A stretch of 20,588 nt of DNA from a virus, in IMG/VR virus record IMGVR_UViG_3300049433_000008, positions 1-20,588 of that record. One strand, written 5' to 3'. The notes below the pieces were generated by a model. The model did not search any database, was not told the origin of the DNA, and saw nothing but the letters and a program-made list of their open reading frames with translations. Both the position numbers and the translations under genes were made by a program. How positions within the stretch are numbered: position 1 is the first letter of the stretch; every line of letters begins with the position of its first letter. This document shows, piece by piece, positions 1 through 6,332 of the stretch.

Positions 1-637
1 TGATGGACCGAAGAACGCAATCTATTTCAACCAACCCTCGGTATCTGTATTGCTGAAGTCGTGGGTGCCGCTGGGTGGTTCTTACAACGGCTACTTAGTG
101 CAGCATTCAGAGTCCGTAACGTTGAGTGAGTATTTCACTACCTCCGACGGTTCTTACCGCCCTAGCGTGTACTACGTGTATTGCCCGTGCGATGCAGCGG
201 TGGCCTCTGTGCATGAGTTCAGGGGGCGTGAGCTTGATATGCAGTCCACCTGTCGTGTGGTGAAGACCGAGATTGTTGGAGGTCGTGATGAGTTAGGTGT
301 TTTGCTTATGGGCCATAAGTTAAATGCTTGGTTCTACGGTTCTCAGCTTGACATAGAGACATCGCAGCGTCTGCTTCCAGGTGAAGGTCCGACCACGATT
401 CAAGTAGGTGCGGCCTTGCTAGGTGCATTGGTATGGATGTTCAAGAATCCACAACAAGGTTACTGCGAACCAGAGGACCTGCCCTTTGACGAGATACTGA
501 AGGTAGCCATGCCCTACCTAGGTCGCGTGGTCTCACAGCCGTCCGATTGGACGCCGCAGCAGGATCGCAATACATTGTTCCCTATTGAATTATCTGATAA
601 TAAGTGGGCGTTTGCTAACTTCACCATAGCTTCGTAG
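1..637 (+). CDS. Hypothetical protein, 5'-truncated by window edge
   Basis: The reading frame is open from the first complete codon (position 2) to a TAG stop at 635-637, giving 211 visible residues. A TTG at position 50 could serve as a start, but no Shine-Dalgarno site precedes it and the upstream codons read as normal protein (beginning D-G-P-K-N-A-I-Y-F-N), so the gene most likely begins outside the window. The visible part is a soluble mixed alpha/beta protein with a moderately hydrophobic stretch (Q-V-G-A-A-L-L-G-A-L-V-W-M-F) near visible residues 134-147. I do not recognise the family. It lacks the shared KIEAA leader in the visible part and is separated from the next gene by an 89-nt gap. 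Confidence 0.75.
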   Translation, partial: DGPKNAIYFNQPSVSVLLKSWVPLGGSYNGYLVQHSESVTLSEYFTTSDGSYRPSVYYVYCPCDAAVASVHEFRGRELDMQSTCRVVKTEIVGGRDELGVLLMGHKLNAWFYGSQLDIETSQRLLPGEGPTTIQVGAALLGALVWMFKNPQQGYCEPEDLPFDEILKVAMPYLGRVVSQPSDWTPQQDRNTLFPIELSDNKWAFANFTIAS

Positions 638-726
638 CACACCGTATTTTACAGAGAATACCATGCTCTATGGTGCTATTTTAGAGCTTATGAAGCAATG
701 CACATGAAACCATAAAAGAGGTAGAA
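638..726 (+). promoter_or_regulatory. Intergenic region with two alternative weak hairpins
   Basis: This 89-nt gap follows the first gene. ACCAT (660-664) can pair with ATGGT (670-674). Alternatively GCTCTA (665-670) can pair with TAGAGC (682-687). The two pairings exclude each other. Either could be a weak terminator, since ATTTTA follows the first, and the second overlaps the promoter-like element at 677. The stems are only 5-6 bp, so this is low confidence. Confidence 0.25.
677..699 (+). promoter_or_regulatory. Weak copy of the AATTTTA-type promoter-like element
   Basis: The sequence TATTTTA-GAGC matches the element at 3427 over ATTTTAGAGC, but the second half (TTATGAAGC) does not fit the GTAACA consensus. 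It lies 27 nt from the 727 start codon, further than the 11-17 nt seen for other copies. It would drive the first leader-bearing gene if real. Confidence 0.3.
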
Positions 727-1020
727 ATGAAGATAGAAGCTGCACACCGACTGCACGCCGATGAGGACTTCAAGCGCCCTACATCTTGGCTTTGGACCTC
801 AGACGGTATGAAGGGCAAGCAATTAAAGGCTGTAGCACAATCTGTGTACGAGCTTACCAAGGATGCCCAGATCAAGAAATGGGCGGCAGCCATAGTCCAC
901 AACGAACTGATGCCCAGGGAAAGCTTTACGACCATAGTTAAAGCTTTGTGCAGAGAATTCAAAGTGGTGGCCAAAGATAACGCAACTGACCTTCAAAGCT
1001 ATTTAAAGGATATGAAATGA
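727..1020 (+). CDS. Small leader-bearing protein (MKIEAAHRL), unknown function
   Basis: This 97-residue basic, predicted-helical protein starts at an ATG preceded by AAAGAGGT. Residues 1-9 are MKIEAAHRL, the first of ten copies of a leader shared by otherwise unrelated proteins in this window. The remainder (rich in Lys and Ala, with W-T-S-D-G-M-K-G-K near residue 23) has no family I recognise and no membrane segment. Its stop overlaps the next gene in an ATGA arrangement (1017-1020), implying translational coupling. By the leader I infer that it is packaged in the head, but the sequence alone does not show this. Confidence 0.85.
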   Translation: MKIEAAHRLHADEDFKRPTSWLWTSDGMKGKQLKAVAQSVYELTKDAQIKKWAAAIVHNELMPRESFTTIVKALCREFKVVAKDNATDLQSYLKDMK

Positions 1021-1838
1021 AGATAGAGGCCGCCGCCCGACTAAGAGCCTACGAAGGCTATACCTTCACGACCATGCTTGCTAATGTGGAGCACGAACAA
1101 TGGAGTGCTCTACTGGATAGAATCAGCGATCCCAATAAGATCGAGAGCGCCGATATCTGGAAGAAGATAACGGACTTAGGGCTGTTCAAGCACGTCAACG
1201 AATTGTTCGGACACGTCAAAAGCATGATTTTTAAGATTGCTGCCGAAATAGGTACAGACATTAAGGAGATCGTTGAAGTCTTTCGTACCAAGCCTATGCT
1301 GGCTTTCCTGAAGGCCATCAAGTTCAGTATCGTGACTATCCTAAAACCTATCAAGGAATTTGCGAAGCTGTACAAAGATGGTATTATGAAGGTCTTTGAA
1401 AAGCTGCACGAGACGAAGGCCCTTCAGAAATTGCACTCAGGTGCCATGAAGTTGGATGATTTCTTGGATCAGTATCCTATAATCAAACGTCTAGCAGGTC
1501 CCGCAGTAGCCGGACTCTTGGTTTGGATGTGGCTGAGTGGTTCCTTCACAGGACATCCAGATCTAGATATAGACCTGTCTACTGCGATTCAAGCTGCTCT
1601 GCACGGTCAGTGGTCTGCTGCGGAACTCTTTACCTCGAAGCAAGGACTGGTGGCCCTAGGTCTGTTGTTCGCTGGCCTGACTCTACCATGTCCTAGTCCA
1701 CCTTGGCTGGCATCCGGTCTGCCTACTAATGCCTTGCTGGCTCTTTGTTATACGGCTTATCGTCATGTACCGAAGACGGCAGAGTTGAAAGAGAGCTTCG
1801 CACACATCAAGTCCAAGATAAAGTTCGCTCATCTTTAG
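1017..1838 (+). CDS. Leader-bearing membrane protein (MKIEAAARL)
   Basis: This 273-residue protein opens with MKIEAAARL and is translationally coupled to the gene before it by ATGA overlap. Residues 45-150 are a long, Lys-rich, largely helical region. Residues about 158-175 (beginning R-L-A-G-P-A-V-A-G-L-L-V-W-M), 209-226 and 232-249 are hydrophobic enough to be membrane spans, with a Pro-rich turn (P-C-P-S-P-P-W) between the last two. It does not have a signal peptide. A helical soluble part followed by membrane-inserting segments would fit a protein that goes from virion to host membrane on infection, but that is inference. I do not recognise the family. Confidence 0.88.
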   Translation: MKIEAAARLRAYEGYTFTTMLANVEHEQWSALLDRISDPNKIESADIWKKITDLGLFKHVNELFGHVKSMIFKIAAEIGTDIKEIVEVFRTKPMLAFLKAIKFSIVTILKPIKEFAKLYKDGIMKVFEKLHETKALQKLHSGAMKLDDFLDQYPIIKRLAGPAVAGLLVWMWLSGSFTGHPDLDIDLSTAIQAALHGQWSAAELFTSKQGLVALGLLFAGLTLPCPSPPWLASGLPTNALLALCYTAYRHVPKTAELKESFAHIKSKIKFAHL

Positions 1839-1846
1839 GAGGCTAT

Positions 1847-2011
1847 ATGCAATGCAAATGTGGTCTCTTGATTGCCTCGACTTACAAAGACAAGGGCATT
1901 TCATATGCTAGGTGTTATGCAAACCATGTGACCTCAGTCATAAAGATTGAAGCCGCTACTAGACTAAAGACTTACGGTAAAGAGACCATAATATCAACCA
2001 AACCTAAATGA
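1847..2011 (+). CDS. 54-residue protein with internal KIEAATRL motif
   Basis: The likely start is ATG 1847, directly behind TAGGAGG at 1836-1842. A longer frame upstream (from 1745) overlaps the previous gene and has no good ribosome site. The N-terminal half has four cysteines or histidines in a loose pattern (C3, C5, C23, H27), which could be a small metal site. Residues 32-40 are I-K-I-E-A-A-T-R-L: the shared leader, but internal, with Ile (ATA) where the other copies have the start Met. The remaining 14 residues are polar. This may be a leader-bearing gene that acquired an N-terminal extension, or a protein that uses the motif as an internal processing site. Confidence 0.65.
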   Translation: MQCKCGLLIASTYKDKGISYARCYANHVTSVIKIEAATRLKTYGKETIISTKPK

Positions 2012-2018
2012 GGGTAAC

Positions 2019-2303
2019 ATGAGATACCTAAGCAATGTAGAGGCCATATCTTTTGATGAGTTTGTTCAACATGGCCGTGACAACGGTGGTAACATCGTTG
2101 GTGGAATGCCATGGTCGTTCAAATACAAAGGCTATGCCGTAACCCACGAGAACGACACACGCTATTTGATACTGCGTCTAACCGAGCCGCATACCCTAAA
2201 CTTCTTTACCGATGATATGCTAGTCTCAACGGATGACGATATCTTCATCATGAAGGCCTCACAGTTTCACGCACTGTTCAAATCTCTAAAGGACCTGAAA
2301 TGA
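2019..2303 (+). CDS. Small conserved-type phage protein, unknown function
   Basis: This 94-residue protein starts at ATG 2019 behind GAGGGT. The core G-G-M-P-W-S-F-K-Y-K-G-Y followed by V-T-H-E-N-D-T-R-Y-L-I is reminiscent of small phage hypothetical proteins I have seen, but I cannot name a family. It appears to be a compact beta-rich domain. It has no KIEAA leader, although it sits between leader-bearing genes and its end overlaps the next one in ATGA (2300-2303). It is therefore probably co-expressed with them. Confidence 0.8.
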   Translation: MRYLSNVEAISFDEFVQHGRDNGGNIVGGMPWSFKYKGYAVTHENDTRYLILRLTEPHTLNFFTDDMLVSTDDDIFIMKASQFHALFKSLKDLK

Positions 2304-2575
2304 AAATCGAAGCTGCTGCAAGATTAGTGTTAAGCGATAAATGGAGTGCTCCTATTACAGAGAAGGTTGAAGACCATCCACCTGAAGGACTGTTCACTAA
2401 ATCAAGTAACGCAATTGCAAGAGGTCTAAAGAAATTGCATCCTGATCTTAAAGGGGCATCTTCGGCTTTGTCGTTCTATTTGAACCGTGCAGGGAAGAAT
2501 CTCAGTGATGCAGACCGTAAGCGCGTTGAAGGTGCAAGAGAGAAATTAAAGGATCTGTACGGAGAGAAAGAATGA
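2300..2575 (+). CDS. Leader-bearing DUF3175-like protein (MKIEAAARL)
   Basis: This is a 91-residue protein. Residues 1-9 are the shared leader, and residues 14-88 resemble bacterial DUF3175 proteins from memory of that family. The shared features are W-S near the start (W15), G-L-F-T (30-33), a helix with I-A-R-G-L-K-K, S-A-L-S-F-Y-L-N-R-A-G-K-N-L (55-68), and a closing helix E-K-L-K-D-L-Y-G. The family's biochemical role is unknown. The leader appears simply added in front of the domain. It overlaps both neighbours by ATGA (2300 and 2572), so three consecutive genes are translationally coupled. Confidence 0.82.
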   Translation: MKIEAAARLVLSDKWSAPITEKVEDHPPEGLFTKSSNAIARGLKKLHPDLKGASSALSFYLNRAGKNLSDADRKRVEGAREKLKDLYGEKE

Positions 2576-3036
2576 AAGCAAAGAACTTACCACAACGTTT
2601 CAAAGAACTGGATGAAAAACAAATCATGACTTCAAGTATTAAGATTGGCGCTGCTGCGCGCTTACTGGCTTCCCAAGAACTGCGTCTGATGGCCAAGTCT
2701 ACTCCTGTTACTAAAGTAGCGGAGTTCGGCATCAGAGAGATTGGTCGTCAAATGGCTTTGAGGGGCTACATAGCCAATACCGATATTACCCGCGCCTTCT
2801 ACACTACGACCTTCGAGAAGCAAGAGAAAGATTCTGATCCTTGTATCTTCCAGCTAGTTGGTTGGCATGGCAATGGGCACTACGGAACTGAGAAAACTAT
2901 TCTGGAGTTCTACGATGAGTCCGCAGGTCATAAGCCTGTGATTACTATTGGTCAGATCAATGAGGAGAATCTGAATGAAGAGAATGAAAAGCGAGTAGTC
3001 GATAAAATATTGGATTACATAAAACGACACTGTTAG
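2572..3036 (+). CDS. Protein with internal KIGAAARL motif, unknown function
   Basis: This 154-residue protein starts at ATG 2572, coupled to the upstream gene by ATGA and preceded by GGAGAG. Residues 23-31 are I-K-I-G-A-A-A-R-L, a variant of the shared leader lying 22 residues in, again with Ile (ATT) in place of Met. An alternative ATG at 2626 would bring the motif to residue 5, but has no clear ribosome site. The remainder looks like a mixed alpha/beta domain (Q-L-V-G-W-H-G-N-G-H-Y-G near residue 98, then an acidic stretch N-E-E-N-L-N-E-E-N-E). I do not recognise it. Confidence 0.8.
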   Translation: MKAKNLPQRFKELDEKQIMTSSIKIGAAARLLASQELRLMAKSTPVTKVAEFGIREIGRQMALRGYIANTDITRAFYTTTFEKQEKDSDPCIFQLVGWHGNGHYGTEKTILEFYDESAGHKPVITIGQINEENLNEENEKRVVDKILDYIKRHC

Positions 3037-3044
3037 GAGATATC

Positions 3045-3425
3045 ATGAATACCTTGATTGCTTGTATTAAAGATATACCTGTTATGGAATTATTTCTAAT
3101 TCTAATGTTGTGTGGTACAGTGGCTCTCCTGACTTACATTCAGAGGAAGAAAGATACGCTAGACCTACGTTGGCTTATTCTGGACGATGTTACAGGTAAG
3201 CCTTCGATTCACAAGATAGGACAGCTGTGTGCCTTACTTGTATCTACGTGGGGCTTCGTGAAGCTAATCATTAACGGCACTCTATCAGAAACGTACTTTA
3301 GTATCTACATGGGTGTGTGGGCCGGCTCAACGGCGTTGAATAAGTATCTCGGCCGTAAAGCCGCCCAACCTTCGGTAGACATTCAAGTAGAAGCACAGTC
3401 TTCAGAAGACGAAGAACAAAAATAA
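3045..3425 (+). CDS. Small phage membrane protein, three predicted spans
   Basis: This 126-residue protein has a good start (TTAGGAGATATC before ATG 3045). Hydrophobic segments lie at about 13-31, 58-76 and 82-100, the last two separated by a short polar turn, with a charged acidic tail (S-S-E-D-E-E-Q-K). The stretch D-D-V-T-G-K-P-S-I-H-K-I-G-Q followed by a membrane span resembles small phage inner-membrane proteins often found near lysis or virion genes. A holin role is possible, but I see no adjacent endolysin or spanin in the window, so I do not assign it. It has no KIEAA leader. Confidence 0.8.
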   Translation: MNTLIACIKDIPVMELFLILMLCGTVALLTYIQRKKDTLDLRWLILDDVTGKPSIHKIGQLCALLVSTWGFVKLIINGTLSETYFSIYMGVWAGSTALNKYLGRKAAQPSVDIQVEAQSSEDEEQK

Positions 3426-3426
3426 C

Positions 3427-3449
3427 AATTTTAGAGCGTAACATCAACT
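3427..3449 (+). promoter_or_regulatory. Promoter-like element AATTTTA-N4-GTAACATCAACT
   Basis: AATTTTA (3427-3433), a 4-nt spacer GAGC, then GTAACATCAACT (3438-3449). Both conserved blocks are identical to those at 14450-14472. It lies 15 nt before the 3465 start codon with the ribosome site between. I infer a phage promoter with a very short 5' leader. Confidence 0.5.
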
Positions 3450-3464
3450 CACAAAGGAACCAAA

Positions 3465-3776
3465 ATGAAGATCGAAGCTGCCACCCGCCTGAAGCAAACC
3501 GAAGTAACCGCTGCTCAAGCCAACGTCAAAAAGGCCGAGAAGTATCTGACTGAAATCGGCTTCACTGGTCTGGAATTCAAGACCACGAAGGAAGACGCCA
3601 TCTGCTTCAAGTATGAGAAGTATGATGCCAAGAAAGTTGCTAAGCACCTTGGTGCACCGAAAGGTACTACCAAGAGCGAATCGATTCGCTACGGTGTTGA
3701 GGGTAAGGGCGTGGTCTCCATCTGGCCTGGTAAGGGCGTTGTATGGATGGGTAACTCTGCTAAAAACATCAAGTAA
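3465..3776 (+). CDS. Leader-bearing small domain protein (MKIEAATRL)
   Basis: This 103-residue protein opens with MKIEAATRL after AAAGGAACC. The remaining domain is clearly paralogous to residues 14-95 of the metallopeptidase at 4795: both show Y/F-L-T-E-I/L-G-F-x-G-L-x-F-K, then L-G-x-P-K, S-I-R-Y and G-x-V-x-I-W-P in the same order and spacing. The fold appears to be alternating helix and strand. A more distant relative may be the protein at 14085. Function is unknown. The gene has its own promoter-like element upstream and a terminator directly downstream, so it is probably a strongly expressed single-gene unit, in keeping with an abundant packaged protein. Confidence 0.88.
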   Translation: MKIEAATRLKQTEVTAAQANVKKAEKYLTEIGFTGLEFKTTKEDAICFKYEKYDAKKVAKHLGAPKGTTKSESIRYGVEGKGVVSIWPGKGVVWMGNSAKNIK

Positions 3777-3780
3777 CCAC

Positions 3781-3804
3781 AGGAGGCCGTGCGCCTCCTT
3801 TTCT
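3781..3804 (+). terminator. Rho-independent terminator
   Basis: AGGAGGC (3781-3787) pairs with GCCTCCT (3793-3799) around a 5-nt loop, followed by a short T-rich run (TTTTCT). It starts 4 nt past the preceding stop codon. Confidence 0.75.
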
Positions 3805-3818
3805 CATTGGAGGTCCGT

Positions 3819-4241
3819 ATGCCTTGGCAATGTAGGTTGATCGAGTATACCAAAGGAATGTCGCTATATAACGGTGATCTCAAAGTCGGTGATATGTTCT
3901 ACGCACCTACCAATGAAGAGGATTGGGGGCATACTATACGCTTTGAAATGAAACATCTTGGTGAGTTCTATTACCAGAACAACGTGCATCGCAGGCCTTT
4001 ATTCGTTATTCTTCCAGGTCCCGCATGGTTCTCTATAGATGGGCAAGCCCGAAATGCTGGGGTGTTTCATGATGCATGGACCGTGGCGGGTGAAGCACCT
4101 AACATAACAGTCACTCCTTCTATAAATCTGAATGGTACCTATCATGGGTTCCTTCAGAATGGTATTATCTCTGATGACGTTGAAGGTCGTAAATACGATG
4201 AAGAAGGTTATGAGGTGCGAAATGAAAATCCTGGCAGCTAA
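3819..4241 (+). CDS. Conserved-looking phage protein, unknown function
   Basis: The 140-residue protein starts at ATG 3819 behind TTGGAGG. A GTG at 3789 in the same frame lies inside the terminator stem and is unlikely. The C-terminal part reads W-T-V-A-G-E-A-P-N-I-T-V-T-P-S-I-N, then Y-H-G-F-L-Q-N-G-I-I-S-D-D. This resembles a pattern (Trp-Thr-Val-x-Gly, Pro-Ser-Ile, His-Gly-x-Leu-x-x-Gly) that I associate with small phage-encoded proteins of unknown role. N-terminal residues show a basic/aromatic mix with no membrane segment or leader. Its 3' end overlaps the acetyltransferase gene by 20 nt. Confidence 0.82.
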   Translation: MPWQCRLIEYTKGMSLYNGDLKVGDMFYAPTNEEDWGHTIRFEMKHLGEFYYQNNVHRRPLFVILPGPAWFSIDGQARNAGVFHDAWTVAGEAPNITVTPSINLNGTYHGFLQNGIISDDVEGRKYDEEGYEVRNENPGS

Positions 4242-4791
4242 GCGCCTCAATGCGTTGCGTATTGTTCCACAGGAAGAGGCTTACTCAGAGTCAGATGGCC
4301 AGTTCAGTCTCAGAATCTATAACGAGTTTGTCACTCGTTTGATTAAGACTAATCTCCCAGGCTACGAAATAGCTATAACGAAAAATCCCGAACAGAGCTA
4401 TTACATAGAATCATATCTGGTTCATGAAGGTAAAGCAGTTGGCCTGGTTGGTATTACCCAGTCGCACCTGAACAACAAGAAGGGGCGCATCTATGCCCCT
4501 AGTTCCTACTTCGATCCAAAGCATAGGGGTCTTGGTTATGCTAAAGCACTGTACCGTTGGATTCTCAATAGCGGTACGAATCTTGTTACTAAGAATACGC
4601 AGAGTAAATTCAGTAATGCCCTTTGGCATTCGCTTGCAAAAGAATTTCAGATGATTGAGGTCCTAGACGACGCAATCACAGAGAACAAAGAAGCTGACCC
4701 GCACACTCGCCTGATCCTGTTAGGTAAAGGCAATACGAAGGATGAACTGATACGCGAGTTTGACCTCGCAGATCACACTGTATATGGATAG
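4222..4791 (+). CDS. Leader-bearing GNAT-type acetyltransferase (MKILAAKRL)
   Basis: This 189-residue protein is best started at ATG 4222, where the shared leader appears as MKILAAKRL; upstream in-frame ATGs lie within the preceding gene. Residues 62-145 match the GNAT fold: a strand with G-K-A-V-G-L-V-G-I (70-78), a strand ending near Y96-F-D-P, then the acetyl-CoA-binding motif A turn H-R-G-L-G-Y-A (101-107) and its helix. A later segment, N-A-L-W-H-S-L-A-K-E-F, is like motif B. It should transfer an acetyl group from acetyl-CoA to an unknown substrate. Its leader suggests delivery with the virion, in which case host modification would be a reasonable guess, not a demonstrated role. Confidence 0.85.
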   Translation: MKILAAKRLNALRIVPQEEAYSESDGQFSLRIYNEFVTRLIKTNLPGYEIAITKNPEQSYYIESYLVHEGKAVGLVGITQSHLNNKKGRIYAPSSYFDPKHRGLGYAKALYRWILNSGTNLVTKNTQSKFSNALWHSLAKEFQMIEVLDDAITENKEADPHTRLILLGKGNTKDELIREFDLADHTVYG

Positions 4792-4794
4792 ACC

Positions 4795-6003
4795 ATGAAG
4801 CTCGAAGCTGCACATAGGCTAGTGGCCGTAATGGCCGACAGAAAACAAGCCCAATTGTTTTTAACCGAATTAGGGTTCAAAGGTCTTCGTTTCAAGTCAG
4901 AACGTGAGGACGAAATCAAGTTCTTTTTCTCTGACTACGATAAGGCTGTGGTAACCAAATTCCTAGGTCAACCTAAATCAGTTGAGAAGAGCATCCGCTA
5001 TAACTTCGGTAATCAAGGTATAGTTGCTATATGGCCCTCAACTGATACTGTCATCCTCCAGAATAGTAAGCGCGGTGTAAAACTGACTCCGACTCCTATT
5101 CATGTACCCGAACCTGAACCTAAAGAAGAACCAAAAGATACTGGTCCCAAGACTGGTACGGAGAACGATGACAGCCACGTACCTATCGTTCACATAACGC
5201 CTGAACTTCACGCTGAGTATCAAATGGCACAGCGTAATGAAATGTATCGTATGAAGTTCATGCAATCACTCTGGCGTTTCCTTAATAGAACCAAGTTTGG
5301 CTCTGCGATGGATATTCCGAATATAAGGCTCATGAAGAACGTCAAGGGAACTTCGTTGCGCTTGCGAGGTTACTGGCAGGCATCTACTCGTGAGTTCGCT
5401 ATCTCCAAGCGTCTGTTCAATGCGACTCAGAACTTTTTCGTGGAAGTATTCTTGCACGAGCAGTGCCATCAAGCAGTATCGGAAATCGATCATGTGGTCG
5501 ACCGAACCGAAAAGGGACATGGCCCTAATTGGCAACGTTGGATGCGCAAAGTAGGTTTGAATCCTCTTCGCTTCGATCCGAATGAGAATAGTACCTACAT
5601 GAATCCTCAAGAGAAGAAGGATTACGAGGAACGATTGGCCCGTAGGGATGCCTCATTGGAAGAGATCAAGGAGCAGAATCTCAAACGAATGCCTATGTAC
5701 ACAAAAGGCAGTGATTCCCAAGTGTGTACTGTAATGTGGAGTGGAACCTTGTATGACGGCATTGCTATATGTCCTGCGGTCCAAACTGGTGCTAAGTGGG
5801 CATTCATGTCCTTCGACGACTTGAATAACTATAGGAGTGGTTCAATCCAATGGAAGATCGTGCCTGATAAATCGATCTACATGCCACGATTAAGCGAGAC
5901 TACTGGTGATAAAGAGAAGATCGCTAAAATCCTGTTAGCTGTCATCAACTTCTATAGGCAGAAGAAAGAAAAGCGCCGCACAAATAAACTATACAGGTAC
6001 TGA
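4795..6003 (+). CDS. Leader-bearing SprT-like zinc metallopeptidase fusion (MKLEAAHRL)
   Basis: This 402-residue protein has several parts. Residues 1-9 are the leader (MKLEAAHRL). Residues 14-95 are a domain paralogous to the protein at 3465. Residues 98-130 are a Pro/Glu-rich linker. Residues 145-265 look like a SprT-type zinc protease: H-E-Q-C-H at 221-225 matches HExxH (E222 catalytic) and G-H-G-P-N-W (241-246) supplies the third zinc ligand H242 in the usual SprT context. Residues 305-402 form an unrecognised C-terminal domain ending in a basic tail. SprT/Spartan proteins act on DNA-bound proteins, so removal of host proteins from DNA is one possible role. The Shine-Dalgarno site is weak, and the gene lies 3 nt behind the acetyltransferase. 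Confidence 0.88.
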   Translation: MKLEAAHRLVAVMADRKQAQLFLTELGFKGLRFKSEREDEIKFFFSDYDKAVVTKFLGQPKSVEKSIRYNFGNQGIVAIWPSTDTVILQNSKRGVKLTPTPIHVPEPEPKEEPKDTGPKTGTENDDSHVPIVHITPELHAEYQMAQRNEMYRMKFMQSLWRFLNRTKFGSAMDIPNIRLMKNVKGTSLRLRGYWQASTREFAISKRLFNATQNFFVEVFLHEQCHQAVSEIDHVVDRTEKGHGPNWQRWMRKVGLNPLRFDPNENSTYMNPQEKKDYEERLARRDASLEEIKEQNLKRMPMYTKGSDSQVCTVMWSGTLYDGIAICPAVQTGAKWAFMSFDDLNNYRSGSIQWKIVPDKSIYMPRLSETTGDKEKIAKILLAVINFYRQKKEKRRTNKLYRY

Positions 6004-6004
6004 T

Positions 6005-6331
6005 ATGCAGATACGCAGAGCTAGTGTACGCACTTCTACAAAAACAGGGGTAGCACGTATCAAGCGCGAGTCCTACGCAACCGTAAACGGCTTCTCAAAG
6101 AAGAACAGTTGGTGGGACATACGCAAGCAGGTCTGGAAACGTGACGGAGGTCAGTGCGTGGATCATAAGCGACGAGGCATAATTGTAGCCGCTACTGACG
6201 TTCACCATATTATCCCGCTATCACGCGGTGGAACGACAACTATGAGCAACCTGATCAGTTTATGTGAAAATTGCCATGAACGCCGACACCCAGGTAACAA
6301 TCATCTGAAACAATATCACAAAGGAGCATGA
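6005..6331 (+). CDS. HNH endonuclease
   Basis: This 108-residue basic protein has a compact HNH domain: W-K-R-D-G-G-Q-C (44-51), D-V-H-H-I-I-P-L-S-R-G-G (65-76), S-N-L-I-S-L-C (81-87) and E-N-C-H-E-R-R-H (88-95). H67/H68, N82 and H91 fit the catalytic and metal-binding positions. The zinc pair at C87/C90 is present, but the first usual C-x-x-C is reduced to C51-V-D-H. It would cut DNA, as a homing-type or packaging-associated nuclease. It is not next to a visible terminase and is not inside another gene, so neither role can be fixed. It carries no KIEAA leader, and starts 1 nt after the preceding stop. Confidence 0.88.
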   Translation: MQIRRASVRTSTKTGVARIKRESYATVNGFSKKNSWWDIRKQVWKRDGGQCVDHKRRGIIVAATDVHHIIPLSRGGTTTMSNLISLCENCHERRHPGNNHLKQYHKGA

Positions 6332-6332
6332 C

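Noticed and set aside
727-753. MKIEAA leader as a secretion or lipoprotein signal
   Set aside because: It has no hydrophobic core of adequate length, no Cys lipobox, and stands before cytosolic-type enzymes.
1847-2011. Zinc-ribbon call for the 54-residue protein
   Set aside because: The Cys/His spacing (C3, C5, C23, H27) does not match a known ribbon well enough.
3045-3425. Holin assignment for the small membrane protein
   Set aside because: Topology would allow it, but there is no endolysin or spanin next to it and no specific motif, so it was left as a membrane protein.
3789-3818. GTG start for the 3819 gene
   Set aside because: It lies inside the terminator stem and has no spacing to a ribosome site. 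ATG 3819 has TTGGAGG in front.
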